Part shown: positions 47,330 through 56,445 of the stretch, piece by piece
How the letters are laid out: every line of letters begins with the position of its first letter
Numbering within the stretch: the first letter of the stretch is position 1
Source of the DNA: Candidatus Zixiibacteriota bacterium
GTDB lineage: Bacteria; Zixibacteria; MSB-5A5; WJJR01; JAJRUJ01
DNA length: 64,000 nucleotides
Assembly: GCA_020051695.1 (NCBI GenBank)
Contig: JAGVQM010000041.1
Span: forward strand, 82,385-146,384
Direction of reading: 5' to 3'
Notes under the pieces: generated by a model
The model's database searches: none
Told to the model about the DNA's origin: nothing
Seen by the model: only the letters and a program-made list of their open reading frames with translations
Made by a program: the position numbers and the translations under genes

Positions 47330-47357
47330 ACCCACCTTCGGGTGGGTTATTTTTTTG
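47330..47357 (+). terminator. Rho-independent terminator of the PEP-CTERM gene
   Basis: AACCCACC (47330-47337), tetraloop TTCG, GGTGGGTT (47342-47349), then A and seven T (47351-47357), 27 bp after the stop. Textbook structure with a stable UUCG loop. Confidence 0.92.
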
Positions 47358-47503
47358 TGCGTTCCGGGCAAGCGTTACGGGGGCATTGCTATCGGCTTAT
47401 GGACGGGGAAACCGGCAAATTCCGTTAAATTGCAGAACGCCCGCGACATGCCTCTTGCGCACGCCGCAAGCAATTTAAAATCTGTATGATCGATTGCCGC
47501 CCG

Positions 47504-48409
47504 CTAAAAATTATATACAAATCCGAGGAAGGGCACGCCCGGCATAATGGCATCTTCGCCGGTCACATTGAATAACGCCAGATCTACCGCAATGCTCTCG
47601 CCGAAAAACCGCAGGCCGTAAGATATCAGCGCATCGTCGACTCCGGGGAAGATCCAGTTCTCGGTAACGAAGGCCAGCCGGCGTGCCACTCGATATTCCC
47701 CGCCCAGCAACACTGCGGGTTTATCCGCCAGTTCGCCGTCGGCAAAACCATACCCCAGGCCCAAAGTCAGACTCTTGTCGGCAGTGCCCACCGTTCCGGT
47801 GCCGAAAAGAACTCCGGCTAACACCGGGTCATCGTCATTGGGTACCCTGACAATCAAGGCACTGGCCGAGACGGCCAATATTTCCGTGGCGCTGATCCCG
47901 ATTTTGGGCGTGAAATACAGCAGTTGTTCATCCATGTCGACGCCGGGAATCAGGGAAATCCCGCCGCCGATTGTAAAATTGTCGGTCACACCTACAGCGA
48001 CTCCCGGAAATAGCAGATAGATGTCGGTAAAATATCCCTCGCCTTTCCGGAGCAGGCGGGCGGTGGGTGCGAGGTACAGTCTGGTTCGGTTGGGGTTGGG
48101 GAACCAGAATTTGCCCCCCTTGAAGGATGAATCCGGCGCCGTTTGTACATCACGTATTTTATCTCGGGGGATAGTAATCCTGCCCATCTCGGCTTCAAAG
48201 ATAATGTCCATTTCTCCAATGGAGATGATCCGGCCGACAATCGCTGATCCGTCTTTTAACGAGATGATCTGCGTATACCCCGGTTCCGGCACCTTGAGTG
48301 GTTCATCGATCTCCTGTTGTGCTTCAGCACCGGCGACGCTTACCACACCCAGGAGTACGAAAAAGATCGCCCGCAAACTTGTTCGCCGGAAACTCCGCAG
48401 ATCTGTCAT
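47504..48409 (-). CDS. Outer-membrane beta-barrel protein with small N-terminal domain
   Basis: 301 residues. The ATG at 48409 overlaps the upstream stop (ATGA) and has GGAG before it. Signal peptide RAIFFVLLGVVSVAGAEAQ. Residues ~35-85 (TQIISLKDGSAIVGRIISIGEMDIIFEAEMG) form an Sm/LSM-like strand-rich motif seen in bacterial periplasmic domains. The rest alternates like barrel strands and ends FLGFVYNF with a terminal aromatic residue. Its function is probably coupled with the lipoprotein encoded upstream in the same operon. No specific family recognised. Confidence 0.7.
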   Translation of the reverse strand: MTDLRSFRRTSLRAIFFVLLGVVSVAGAEAQQEIDEPLKVPEPGYTQIISLKDGSAIVGRIISIGEMDIIFEAEMGRITIPRDKIRDVQTAPDSSFKGGKFWFPNPNRTRLYLAPTARLLRKGEGYFTDIYLLFPGVAVGVTDNFTIGGGISLIPGVDMDEQLLYFTPKIGISATEILAVSASALIVRVPNDDDPVLAGVLFGTGTVGTADKSLTLGLGYGFADGELADKPAVLLGGEYRVARRLAFVTENWIFPGVDDALISYGLRFFGESIAVDLALFNVTGEDAIMPGVPFLGFVYNF

Positions 48410-49323
48410 TGTTGAATCTCCATCTGGGGTATCGCATGCAACCATTCCGTTAAAAATCCGGTCTGCTCTGATTTATATCCGATGATTCCGGCCAGCTTCC
48501 CATTTTTTAGCCCGGCCACGACATTTCCGTAGTAGCCATCGACAATCACAAACGAATTCCCGCCGTCATAAGGCAAATCCGCGGTCGGGATTGCGGCCGT
48601 CCGGTTCTGGCCGGTTTGTTCAGACCATCGCGTGAATTTTTCGCCCGAATCATCGTCGGCCAGGAACAAGGTTATGGTATCGGCATCCTGAATGAAATCC
48701 ATCGTGTAGATCATCGACAGATACTCTCGTCCGAGAAACGATGCCGCATACATTTTTTCGGTATGTTCGATTATTGTGGTCTGCGGAAATAATGAAAACA
48801 TCGCGGGTTTGTCCGCCGGTCCGGGGAGCAGGGAATCTATGGCCCCGGCCAGGGACTTGACTGCAGCCGCAGTCGCGGCCGCTTCATCGTATCCGATAAT
48901 ATTGACCAGATAATCACCCCTGACAAAAATCAACGTCGGCCCGGCAGAAAAACCTTCAACACCCAGCGGCACAGCTTCTGGTCCCTCAGGTCGGAGTGTG
49001 GTATACATGCCGTACGCCATCTCCGGTCCGGCAAAGCGATACAAATCGGCGACGATTTCGCCGGCGTCACCGGCATAGTCTCCGACCGTCACATCAATGA
49101 ATTTATACATGTGGTACAGCTCGGCCCCGCCGTCGATGTACTCATACAGCGAGTCGCCGACAAACACCCGTACCTCGGGGGTCCGTTCCCAGCCGGAGGC
49201 GAAGCGTAAGGGCAGGTATTCCGCGCCCGGCGGCTGCCCGGCGGGCGTTTTGACTCCGCCGCAGGAAAAAAGAAATATACCCAGCAACAGGCCGACGCCG
49301 GTGATTATCTTCTTCGAGGTCAT
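48406..49323 (-). CDS. Lipoprotein, DUF6599-like
   Basis: 305 residues. The ATG at 49323 is preceded by GAGGA. Lipoprotein signal GLLLGIFLFSCGG with Cys21. The mature part has the pattern PEVRVFVGDSLYEYIDGGAELYHMYKFIDVTVGDY, then YRFAGPEMAYGMYTTLRPE, which I associate with the DUF6599 family. Ends in two similar alpha/beta halves (FVRGDYLVNIIGY; FVIVDGYYGNVVAGL). Function unknown. It shares a two-gene operon with a barrel protein; a periplasmic partner for that barrel is plausible. Confidence 0.65.
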   Translation of the reverse strand: MTSKKIITGVGLLLGIFLFSCGGVKTPAGQPPGAEYLPLRFASGWERTPEVRVFVGDSLYEYIDGGAELYHMYKFIDVTVGDYAGDAGEIVADLYRFAGPEMAYGMYTTLRPEGPEAVPLGVEGFSAGPTLIFVRGDYLVNIIGYDEAAATAAAVKSLAGAIDSLLPGPADKPAMFSLFPQTTIIEHTEKMYAASFLGREYLSMIYTMDFIQDADTITLFLADDDSGEKFTRWSEQTGQNRTAAIPTADLPYDGGNSFVIVDGYYGNVVAGLKNGKLAGIIGYKSEQTGFLTEWLHAIPQMEIQQ

Positions 49324-49503
49324 GTTTTTCCTCACAGTTCAAACCCATAGTTTCCGAAGGCAAACTCGATCTGCTTCCCGCAAATGTCAAGAAAAACCTG
49401 TCCCGCCCCGGTCCGTGGAGGCAGAGCGCAACGTCATCTGTCGGCTTGCATCCGGGGCAATCCCTTCGTAATAGAAGATGAATAAATCGGGAACGAACGG
49501 CGG

Positions 49504-49899
49504 ATGGACATGACGATAACCAAGACAGTGTATTTTATCCTCGGGTGGTTATTCCTTGCTCTGGGCACCGTCGGCGCCTTCCTGCCGGTCCTGCCGACTA
49601 CCCCGTTTGTCCTGCTGGCAGCCTGGTTGTTTGCCAAAAGCAGCAAGCGGTACCATCAATGGTTGCGTCGCAACCGGCTGTTCGGCCGCTCGGTCCGTTG
49701 TTGGGAAGCCGGCCTGGGACTGACCCTCCGCGAGAAACTGAAGATGGTGGGAGTGGTGACCGTCGTGTTCATCATCAGTTTTCTTCTTTGTACCAATCCG
49801 GTTGGCCGGATTGTCCTGGCTTGCTGCTGGCCCATCCCCATCGCCGTGGCCGTCTTCACCAAAACCCGCGACGAGGACGAACCGATCCCCGAACCCTGA
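49504..49899 (+). CDS. YbaN/DUF454 family small inner-membrane protein
   Basis: 131 residues. Two hydrophobic helices at the start and a third near the end surround the family motif FLPVLPTTPFVLLAAWLFAKSSKRYHQWL. The 'LPTTPFxLLAA' block is diagnostic for DUF454. Inner membrane; function unknown. Stands alone, convergent with citrate synthase. Confidence 0.88.
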   Translation: MDMTITKTVYFILGWLFLALGTVGAFLPVLPTTPFVLLAAWLFAKSSKRYHQWLRRNRLFGRSVRCWEAGLGLTLREKLKMVGVVTVVFIISFLLCTNPVGRIVLACCWPIPIAVAVFTKTRDEDEPIPEP

Positions 49900-49920
49900 T
49901 TTCTAACGCAACCGACGGAT

Positions 49921-49959
49921 AAAAAAACAACCCTCTCGCCGGCCGGGCGAAAGGGTTGT
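49921..49959 (-). terminator. Rho-independent terminator of citrate synthase (possibly bidirectional)
   Basis: ACAACCCT (49927-49934) pairs with AGGGTTGT (49952-49959), and TCGCC (49936-49940) with GGCGA (49946-49950). Seven A at 49921-49927 give the U-tract on the minus strand. It sits between convergent genes, 46 bp after the gltA stop. Confidence 0.85.
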
Positions 49960-50004
49960 AGTTCGTCGCGTGATGTCGATTCGCAGGTGTCTTTGACGAA
50001 TATT

Positions 50005-51282
50005 TTATGCGCTTACCGTTTTCTTCAACCATGCGGTGGTCGAGGATTTCGGGCGGGTGATGGGATAACCCATCGCGCGGGCCAGTACGGTCTGCGAGCA
50101 GATACCCATCGCACGCGAAACCGAGAACAGCACCGTGTAGTACGGGAATTCGGTGAGTCCGTAGTGATACAGAAGCGAACCGGAACCGGCGTCTACGTTG
50201 GGCCACGGGTTCGAGATTTTTTCGATCTGCTTGAGTACTTTGGGGACCACGTCAAACACTCGGGCTACGGTCTTGAACACCGGGTCTTCCGGGATGTGCT
50301 TCTTGCCGAATTCCAGGAACGCGGTGTAGCGGGGGTCGGTCACGCGCAGGACGGCATGGCCGTAACCGGGGACGACTTTGCCGGCGTTCAGCGTTTCCCA
50401 GGCATAATCTTCAAGCTGCTTTTCCGTGGGCACGCCATTGAATTTTTTCATGGTTTCCAGAATCCACGCCAGGCATTCCTGATTGGCCAGACCGTGCAGC
50501 GGGCCGGCCAGTCCGTTCAAACCGGCGGAAAGAGCGTAGTACAAATCGGACAGGGCCGAAGCGACCGTGGCGCCGGAGAACGCCGAAACGTTCCCTGACT
50601 CATGATCGGAGTGGAGAACCATGTACAACCGGGTCAGTTCCTTCAGTGTGCCGGTGGGATCATTCAAGCCCAGCATATGGCCGTAATCCGCGCCCCAGTC
50701 GAGCTTGGGGTCGGACGGAACGCGCGGGCCCTTGTTAAACCGCATCCGGTACACACCGGCCCCGATCGCCGGAAGTTTCGCCAGCAAATTGAGGCAGTCT
50801 TCCAGCGTCGATTCCCAGTATTCGGTTTTCTTGACACCGGCGTTATAGGCCTTGACGAATTCCGACTCTTTTTGCATGCACAGGATCGCCGTGTTGAACA
50901 TGCACATCGGGTGTGAATCCTTGGGCATGGCTGCCAGCACGTCCCACACATAGCCGGGGACCTTGTTCCGCTTCTGCAGCTCGGCTTTGAGCGTGTCGTG
51001 CGATGCCTTATCCGGATATTCACCACACAACAGCAGCCAGAGCACTTCCTCAGCAGTCCGGCCGGGAAGGTCTTTACAGGGGACGTCCCTGATCACCAGG
51101 CCGGTATCCGCGGACACAGAGGAGGTGTCACAAACCAGCCCGCGCACCCCGCGCATCCCGCCGTACACCTGTTTCAGGGTGACTTTGGAAATTTCCTTGT
51201 CACCGTGTTCCTTGACCAACGCGGCGATTTCATCCCGCCAAACGGGGATTTTTTTCGCCAGAGTTTCTTTCAGTGTGGCCAT
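50005..51282 (-). CDS. gltA: Citrate synthase
   Basis: 425 residues. Catalytic residues are seen as His in LHSDHESGNVSAF, His in PGYGHAVLRVTDPRY and Asp in NVDAGSGSLLYHYG. The N-terminus (KIPVWRDEIAALVKEHGDKEISKVTLKQVYGGMRG) and general style match the mitochondrial-like type also found in Geobacter rather than the E. coli hexameric type. It condenses acetyl-CoA and oxaloacetate. With a 2-oxoacid:ferredoxin oxidoreductase in the same window, an oxidative or reversed TCA branch is possible. Ribosome site AAGGAG before the ATG. Confidence 0.94.
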   Translation of the reverse strand: MATLKETLAKKIPVWRDEIAALVKEHGDKEISKVTLKQVYGGMRGVRGLVCDTSSVSADTGLVIRDVPCKDLPGRTAEEVLWLLLCGEYPDKASHDTLKAELQKRNKVPGYVWDVLAAMPKDSHPMCMFNTAILCMQKESEFVKAYNAGVKKTEYWESTLEDCLNLLAKLPAIGAGVYRMRFNKGPRVPSDPKLDWGADYGHMLGLNDPTGTLKELTRLYMVLHSDHESGNVSAFSGATVASALSDLYYALSAGLNGLAGPLHGLANQECLAWILETMKKFNGVPTEKQLEDYAWETLNAGKVVPGYGHAVLRVTDPRYTAFLEFGKKHIPEDPVFKTVARVFDVVPKVLKQIEKISNPWPNVDAGSGSLLYHYGLTEFPYYTVLFSVSRAMGICSQTVLARAMGYPITRPKSSTTAWLKKTVSA

Positions 51283-51658
51283 TTCTCACTCCTTTGTTGG
51301 AATATTTTTAACCGATAAATCTCATTGTGGGCAGATAATCTTCGCGGGCTACAATTCTTGCAATTTGTTTACTGCCAACCGCTTGTGCCTCCGAGACATC
51401 CCCTTCGCGGTCACATTGCACCCGGCCGCTCGTGAATGTTGTAACTTACTACGTGAATTCTACGACACGTCGCTCGATAAAGTCAAGCTGATCTGACATC
51501 TCCCGCCCTGAATTTGCCAAAATCGGACTTTCGCACAATATTGTCCAAGACTTTGCCGGCCAGGTCGTTTGGGCGGCTGTACCTACTTTCGCCGCCAATC
51601 CCGGATCATTATATTCCGGCCGGCGACGGCAGATTGAAAAAAACGAAGGGATAGGCAT
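51283..51658. other. Intergenic region between divergent gltA and trxB
   Basis: 376 bp without a gene. On the minus strand TTGCAA and GATTAT, 17 bp apart (ending near 51330), could serve gltA, but this is weak. No riboswitch, repeat or hairpin was recognised. Confidence 0.4.
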
Positions 51659-52597
51659 ATGGCAGACAATTCGTATAAAGTCATTATCATCGGTTCCGGT
51701 CCGGGGGGGCTGACCGCCGCGATTTATGCCTCACGGGCGGATCTGGCGCCGCTGGTATTGGAAGGACAACAGCCTGGCGGGCAATTGACCATCACCACCG
51801 AAGTTGACAATTACCCCGGTTTTCCCGAGGGAATCATGGGGCCGGAGTTAATGTCCCAGTTCCGGGTCCAGGCCCAGCGTTTCGGAGCCACCGTGCTCCA
51901 AAAAGAAGTGACTGAAGTCGATTTTTCCCGGCGGCCATTCAAAGTGACCTGCGGCGGAGAAATCTACACCTGCGAGACGGTGATTGTAGCCACCGGTGCC
52001 AGCGCTCAATTCCTGGGCTTGGAATCGGAAAAGCGGCTGATGGGGCGGGGCGTATCCGCCTGTGCCACGTGTGACGGCTTTTTCTACCGGGGCAAAAAAA
52101 TCGCCGTGGTCGGCGGGGGAGATTCGGCCATTGAGGAAGCGACTTTCCTCACCAAATTTGCCGACAAGGTGACGATCATCCACCGCCGCGATGAGTTGCG
52201 GGCATCAAAGATCATGCGCAAAAAAGCGGCCGACAACCCGAAGGTTGATTTCCTCTGGGATACCATAGTTGTGGACATTCTCGGCGAAACCGAAGCGGGC
52301 ATCCGCGCACTCAAAATCAGGAATGTAAAGACGGGTAAGGAAAGCGAGTTCCCCATCGAGGGCCTGTTCCTGGCCATCGGGCATACGCCCAATACAAAAG
52401 TCTTCGTCGGGAAACTCCGGACCGATGAGAAGGGCTACATCGTCACGGAGCCCGGTTCGACCAGGACTTCGGTGCCGGGAGTATTCGCCTGCGGGGATGT
52501 CCAGGACCATTACTATCGGCAGGCCATCACCGCCGCCGGGTCGGGATGCATGGCCGCCATCGACGCGGAGCGGTTTTTGGAAGCGCAGGGAAGTTAG
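51659..52597 (+). CDS. trxB: Thioredoxin reductase
   Basis: 312 residues. FAD site [15 protein letters not shown] at the N-terminus, redox-active Cys135-Ala-Thr-Cys138, NADPH-binding [15 protein letters not shown] and HRRDELRA, and the C-terminal FAD motif [27 protein letters not shown]. All catalytic parts are present. It reduces thioredoxin with NADPH in the cytosol, and may also supply selenide or support Cys/Sec redox proteins such as the 44288 product. Monocistronic. Confidence 0.95.
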   Translation: MADNSYKVIIIGSGPGGLTAAIYASRADLAPLVLEGQQPGGQLTITTEVDNYPGFPEGIMGPELMSQFRVQAQRFGATVLQKEVTEVDFSRRPFKVTCGGEIYTCETVIVATGASAQFLGLESEKRLMGRGVSACATCDGFFYRGKKIAVVGGGDSAIEEATFLTKFADKVTIIHRRDELRASKIMRKKAADNPKVDFLWDTIVVDILGETEAGIRALKIRNVKTGKESEFPIEGLFLAIGHTPNTKVFVGKLRTDEKGYIVTEPGSTRTSVPGVFACGDVQDHYYRQAITAAGSGCMAAIDAERFLEAQGS

Positions 52598-52698
52598 TGC
52601 CTTGGTGCCGCACCCATGCGGATGCGTTTCGGTTCAGGTTAAATCAGATTGATACGTCACCCGAAGTGAGGTTGAAAAATTACTGGCATTGTGGGCGG

Positions 52699-52822
52699 CA
52701 CATGTCCTCATGTGTTCCAGGGGGGAAAATAGTGAATATTGATGATACGGCAGATGTGGACATCTGCCGGTCACATAGTGGGTACCGGCTCAGATCCAAC
52801 CGTCAGGAAAGATTCCTGACGG
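52699..52822. repeat. Cluster of three unrelated hairpins downstream of trxB
   Basis: CACATG-TCCT-CATGTG (52699-52714), a 10-bp stem CGGCAGATGT/ACATCTGCCG with 2-nt loop (52748-52769), and CCGTCAGGAA-AGA-TTCCTGACGG (52800-52822). The third is repeated at 55530-55552. The cluster fills the gap between trxB and the 3' end of the metalloprotease gene. Confidence 0.8.
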
Positions 52823-52835
52823 CGCAGGGAAAGTG

Positions 52836-54770
52836 TTACCTATTTGCCCCGTTTATACCCCCTTGATCAGAAACCTGCCCAGCCTGCAGGTAAAGGTTAA
52901 CGTGTGCCAGGCGGATGTCACATTGCGGATGATAGTAGGGGGACAGCCCAGCACCCAAGATACGGGTTAATGCTCTCCATGCGAACCCTCCTGCACCAGT
53001 GATGTGAGGTGGTTCTTGATCGTCGCTCCAGTGACCGTTCTGAGTTTGGATCTCTTCCAGAGCGTGCCTCAGAGGTAGTCCGTTGTTCCCCATCATCTTG
53101 ATGCAGAACGCGTCACACCAAAGTTCTTCCTCAATAGAGTCAGAGCACAGCCAACGAAATGTATTGCCCCAGGGCAACAATTCCGCAAAGAGTCGAAAGA
53201 AAGGACGCCTATCAGCGTAGGCAACGTGACCGCATTCATGCCACAGAATTGCCTCGATTATCCTCCGGGGACGACACAAGTCGATCTTGCTAATGGCAAT
53301 TACGTAGTCCCTCTTTGTCAACGACACTCGTCGAACCATCGTCCGTGAGTACACCGAGCCACAGATCAACCAGAGAGATCTCGCCTGTAAGCAGACCTTC
53401 ATTTGGCGATGTACGTGCCTAAGCTCATCCAGGATCGACGGTGGCAACTCAGCTAGTTCCGCCGGCGGCAATTTTCTTCTTATTCTCAACCGCTGCCTCT
53501 GATTCCAAAAAGCGTTACCGCACAGCGCCACGAGCTGCGGCAAGCAAATAACCAGTGTCGCGATCACCAACCAGAGGGTAACCCTCATTGTCGCATACCC
53601 CGACCAGGCGTTTACAATCAATCTCGGCCAGGTCAATGCCGTCGAAGAGGCGAAGCAATAGGCATTCACGCAGAGCATTGCCGTCCAAGGGATCGTAGCT
53701 GACAACACGACAATGCTTACTACAAACCAATTCAGATATAGAACCACCATAGCGAGACTTCGCTTGGGCTGAAACTCTTGCTCGTTCCATCTTGCTTCGA
53801 TGGCCGACGACGGTAGAAGGCGATTCGAGATTGTCTCCGCGTCAGCCCTTTCTGCTTTGGACAACCACAGTGCCAGCCCACCGTATTCAAACAGAATGAT
53901 CATGGACCATAATAACCACCTTGCATCCGATGCCAACATATCTGGTATTAGTGGAATTGCCAAAAATAGCAGGAGCCCCCACAGGGGCAAAGCGACGGCC
54001 ATCGAAAAATCCCATACGTTCTCGAAATATTGTTCTTTCCATTCGTAACGGAAACCCAAGCCTCGCAGCTGCTGAAACACAAGAAGGCGAAGGAAAATCG
54101 GAGCGAAGAGTGCAAGAAGTGCGAGCAGCGCAAAAGACGTTGTCTGGTGGGGCGCATATGAATGAATAGAAACATAGAACAACAATCCCATGGATACGAG
54201 CAAGAATAGTATACCCAGTAGGAGATTGAGGTGCATTACCTGCACACTGAAGCTCGTGTGGGCCGAGCACGGAATGCCTCTTACAGACAAGAGCTTCTCA
54301 AGATCAATCCAGAATGCCTTGCAGAAATCGACCGCGGTTGAATCGGCCTTCTCCATCTTCAGGCTCCAGCTGCAAAAGAAGGCAATCAAGATAGCGAAAC
54401 CAACTAATAGAGCCCCGGTGGCTGCAACCAGTACTCCGAGAGCTGGTGAATTCAGACTCCAGGCAAGAGTCCCCGCGAGGCACAGCACCAACCCCAGGGA
54501 GATTAGGAGGCGATTGCCCAGGGTCAAAGTGCCTATGATTCTTTGTACATTGATCAATACATCCATCGTAACAATCGTGGTGCCAGGGAACTTTTGAGAT
54601 AAGTGGCACTGGATACGAGCTGGGAGAACATCGCTGAAGATGCGTGTTGCTCGCACCTTATTTCCCGCTGCTGAGCAGTCGTTGCACCGCGCGGACAGCA
54701 AATCCACAATTGCCTGTTTCACCGCTCGGAAGGTGGCCGGGAACATTCTGGCTTTATAGATCGTCCGCAT
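52836..54770 (-). CDS. Large membrane HExxH metalloprotease-like protein
   Basis: 644 residues with about eight or more hydrophobic segments between residues 85 and 430 (e.g. LLISLGLVLCLAGTLAW; LLLGILFLLVSMGLLFYV). A cytosolic-type zinc protease motif follows near residue 508: ILWHECGHVAYAD, with a candidate third ligand in SIEEELWCDAFC (EExxCD), as in M48/M56-type gluzincins. The C-terminal ~100 residues are soluble. It lies in a two-gene module with the 54754-55215 gene (17-bp overlap) flanked by hairpin repeats on both sides, and is less GC-rich than the core. Function unknown; regulated proteolysis of a partner is a reasonable guess. Confidence 0.65.
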   Translation of the reverse strand: MRTIYKARMFPATFRAVKQAIVDLLSARCNDCSAAGNKVRATRIFSDVLPARIQCHLSQKFPGTTIVTMDVLINVQRIIGTLTLGNRLLISLGLVLCLAGTLAWSLNSPALGVLVAATGALLVGFAILIAFFCSWSLKMEKADSTAVDFCKAFWIDLEKLLSVRGIPCSAHTSFSVQVMHLNLLLGILFLLVSMGLLFYVSIHSYAPHQTTSFALLALLALFAPIFLRLLVFQQLRGLGFRYEWKEQYFENVWDFSMAVALPLWGLLLFLAIPLIPDMLASDARWLLWSMIILFEYGGLALWLSKAERADAETISNRLLPSSAIEARWNEQEFQPKRSLAMVVLYLNWFVVSIVVLSATIPWTAMLCVNAYCFASSTALTWPRLIVNAWSGYATMRVTLWLVIATLVICLPQLVALCGNAFWNQRQRLRIRRKLPPAELAELPPSILDELRHVHRQMKVCLQARSLWLICGSVYSRTMVRRVSLTKRDYVIAISKIDLCRPRRIIEAILWHECGHVAYADRRPFFRLFAELLPWGNTFRWLCSDSIEEELWCDAFCIKMMGNNGLPLRHALEEIQTQNGHWSDDQEPPHITGAGGFAWRALTRILGAGLSPYYHPQCDIRLAHVNLYLQAGQVSDQGGINGANR

Positions 54771-55215
54771 CGACTTCGGGGTGCTCGATCAGATAGGTTA
54801 CCGAATACTCGACAACCTGCTTCAGATTAACCGTACTGGCAGCGGATGCAAGCTTGCGCCCGACCTGGAGTTGGTATGCCTGAACTCTTTTGTTGCGAAG
54901 GACACAAGAGAGTTCCTGACTTGATTTTAGTGTCTCATGGTCGCGATGCCTCCTTCGTCGAATAGTCTTCAGGGCATCGTAGATGATCGGGACAAGCGCC
55001 GCGATCACAGCCACAGCCAAGGGGGTGTTCGCGAGTTCAGTAAGCTCCCCAAAGGAGAATGCGGGTGCACCTTCCTGCAGGGTGTCTTCCGTTCCTCGCT
55101 CCTTCAATTGAACGATGTCCCAGATTTGTTGAAAGTTGTCAATTGAATCGCGGCAATATGTCTCGACATAACTGAGCGCAACGAGCTTTGCGAGATCTTG
55201 CCTTCTGTCGGGCAT
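54754..55215 (-). CDS. Small membrane protein partner of the metalloprotease
   Basis: 153 residues from an ATG at 55215 (GAGAGGATC upstream). A soluble helical N-terminus (DLAKLVALSYVETYCRDSIDNF) precedes a single membrane span (PLAVAVIAALVPIIYDAL), followed directly by a basic cluster (TIRRRRHRDHE) and a C-terminal helical part. Not recognised. The strongly basic post-membrane segment predicts a cytosolic C-terminus. It overlaps the metalloprotease start by 17 bp, so the pair is co-translated and may act as regulator/substrate and protease. Confidence 0.55.
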   Translation of the reverse strand: MPDRRQDLAKLVALSYVETYCRDSIDNFQQIWDIVQLKERGTEDTLQEGAPAFSFGELTELANTPLAVAVIAALVPIIYDALKTIRRRRHRDHETLKSSQELSCVLRNKRVQAYQLQVGRKLASAASTVNLKQVVEYSVTYLIEHPEVDADDL

Positions 55216-55567
55216 ACTTAAGATCCTCTCTCCGCCCCCCGGTCCGTTGTTCCGACTGTCGTAGCGAACGCCCCAGGCCACTAGCGTATGCGATAACCCA
55301 GCTCGGTCAATTCAAAAGTGGCTTGGGGTCATATCGAGTCAGAGACGGACCCGGAATTTTGGACAATCAGTTAGTGGTTTTTAAATGATGGATACTGCCC
55401 ATCTTATGCCACCTGTTTCAGTTTTATCTGCATGCGCCCCAGCGCTTGGTGCCACACCCGTCGCGCGCATTTTGACGACCACTCTGCCTTAATTCGTCCA
55501 ACCCCAAACGAGTCTAGGTTGCCGCCCGGCCGTCAGGAAAGATTCCTGACGGCCCGAGATGCGATTT
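55216..55567. repeat. Gene-free region with 12-bp-stem hairpin
   Basis: 352 bp without a supported gene. At 55528-55554 a perfect hairpin GGCCGTCAGGAA-AGA-TTCCTGACGGCC is nearly the same as the one at 52800-52822, so related elements bracket the metalloprotease module. A truncated 'GGTGCCACACCCGTCGCG' word (~55449) resembles text at 52602 (GGTGCCGCACCCATGCGG). The rest shows nothing recognisable. Confidence 0.75.
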
Positions 55568-56257
55568 TCAACTTTCTGTTTTGCCGATATACCGATAAAT
55601 TGCCGCGCCAATTACTCCGCCGACAATCGGCGCGATCCAGAACAACCACAATTGGGCCACAGCCCAGTCACCCACGAAAACGCCCACGCCCGTACTGCGC
55701 GCCGGATTCACCGATGTATTAGTTACCGGAATGCTGATCAAGTGAATCAATGTCAGGCACAAACCAATGGCGATCGGCGCCATGCCCTGCGGCGCACGTT
55801 TGTCGGTTGCGCCCATAATAACCAGGAGAAACATCATGGTCATGACCACTTCGCAGATCAGAGCCGCACCGAGGGAATACCCGCCCGGTGAATGCGCCCC
55901 GTACCCGTTGGCCGCAAACCCGGCGGCGACATCAAAACCGGCCTTGCCGCCGGCGATCAGGAACAGCACTCCCCCCGCCACGATGCCCCCCAGAACTTGA
56001 GCGATGATGTAAGGCAACAATTGTTTCGCCGGGAAACGACCGCCGGCCCACAGGCCAATAGAAACCGCCGGATTTAAATGGCAGCCGGAAATATGGCCGA
56101 TGGCGTAAGCCATGGTCAGCACCGTCAACCCAAAAGCCAGCGCGACCCCCAGCAGGCCGATGCCGACGTTCGGAAACGCGGCCGCCAGCACCGCACTCCC
56201 GCATCCGCCGAGCACCAGCCAGAACGTCCCAAAAAATTCAGCAGTATACTTTTTCAT
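55568..56257 (-). CDS. aqpZ: Aquaporin (MIP family, AqpZ-like)
   Basis: 229 residues, the usual length. Six hydrophobic segments and both half-helix motifs, [13 protein letters not shown] and [28 protein letters not shown] opens the protein as in AqpZ. The residues after the second NPA (NPARS) and the His in SGCHLNPA suggest a water rather than glycerol channel. Inner membrane water flux. Single gene. Confidence 0.93.
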   Translation of the reverse strand: MKKYTAEFFGTFWLVLGGCGSAVLAAAFPNVGIGLLGVALAFGLTVLTMAYAIGHISGCHLNPAVSIGLWAGGRFPAKQLLPYIIAQVLGGIVAGGVLFLIAGGKAGFDVAAGFAANGYGAHSPGGYSLGAALICEVVMTMMFLLVIMGATDKRAPQGMAPIAIGLCLTLIHLISIPVTNTSVNPARSTGVGVFVGDWAVAQLWLFWIAPIVGGVIGAAIYRYIGKTES

Positions 56258-56445
56258 ACTTTTCGCCCTTAAGCTTTGTGAGACATCCTCAATAATTATT
56301 CACCTTCCGGAAACTGCGACGACCCGCCAATGTTTCCTGCATGGAAAACAGTAACAATTCCCTCCTTCTCGGAGAAGGTTTATGAAATTCACAGGGAAAA
56401 TGTGGTGTACATGAATGCAGAGTCAAACGGAAAATAACGGGGTAA

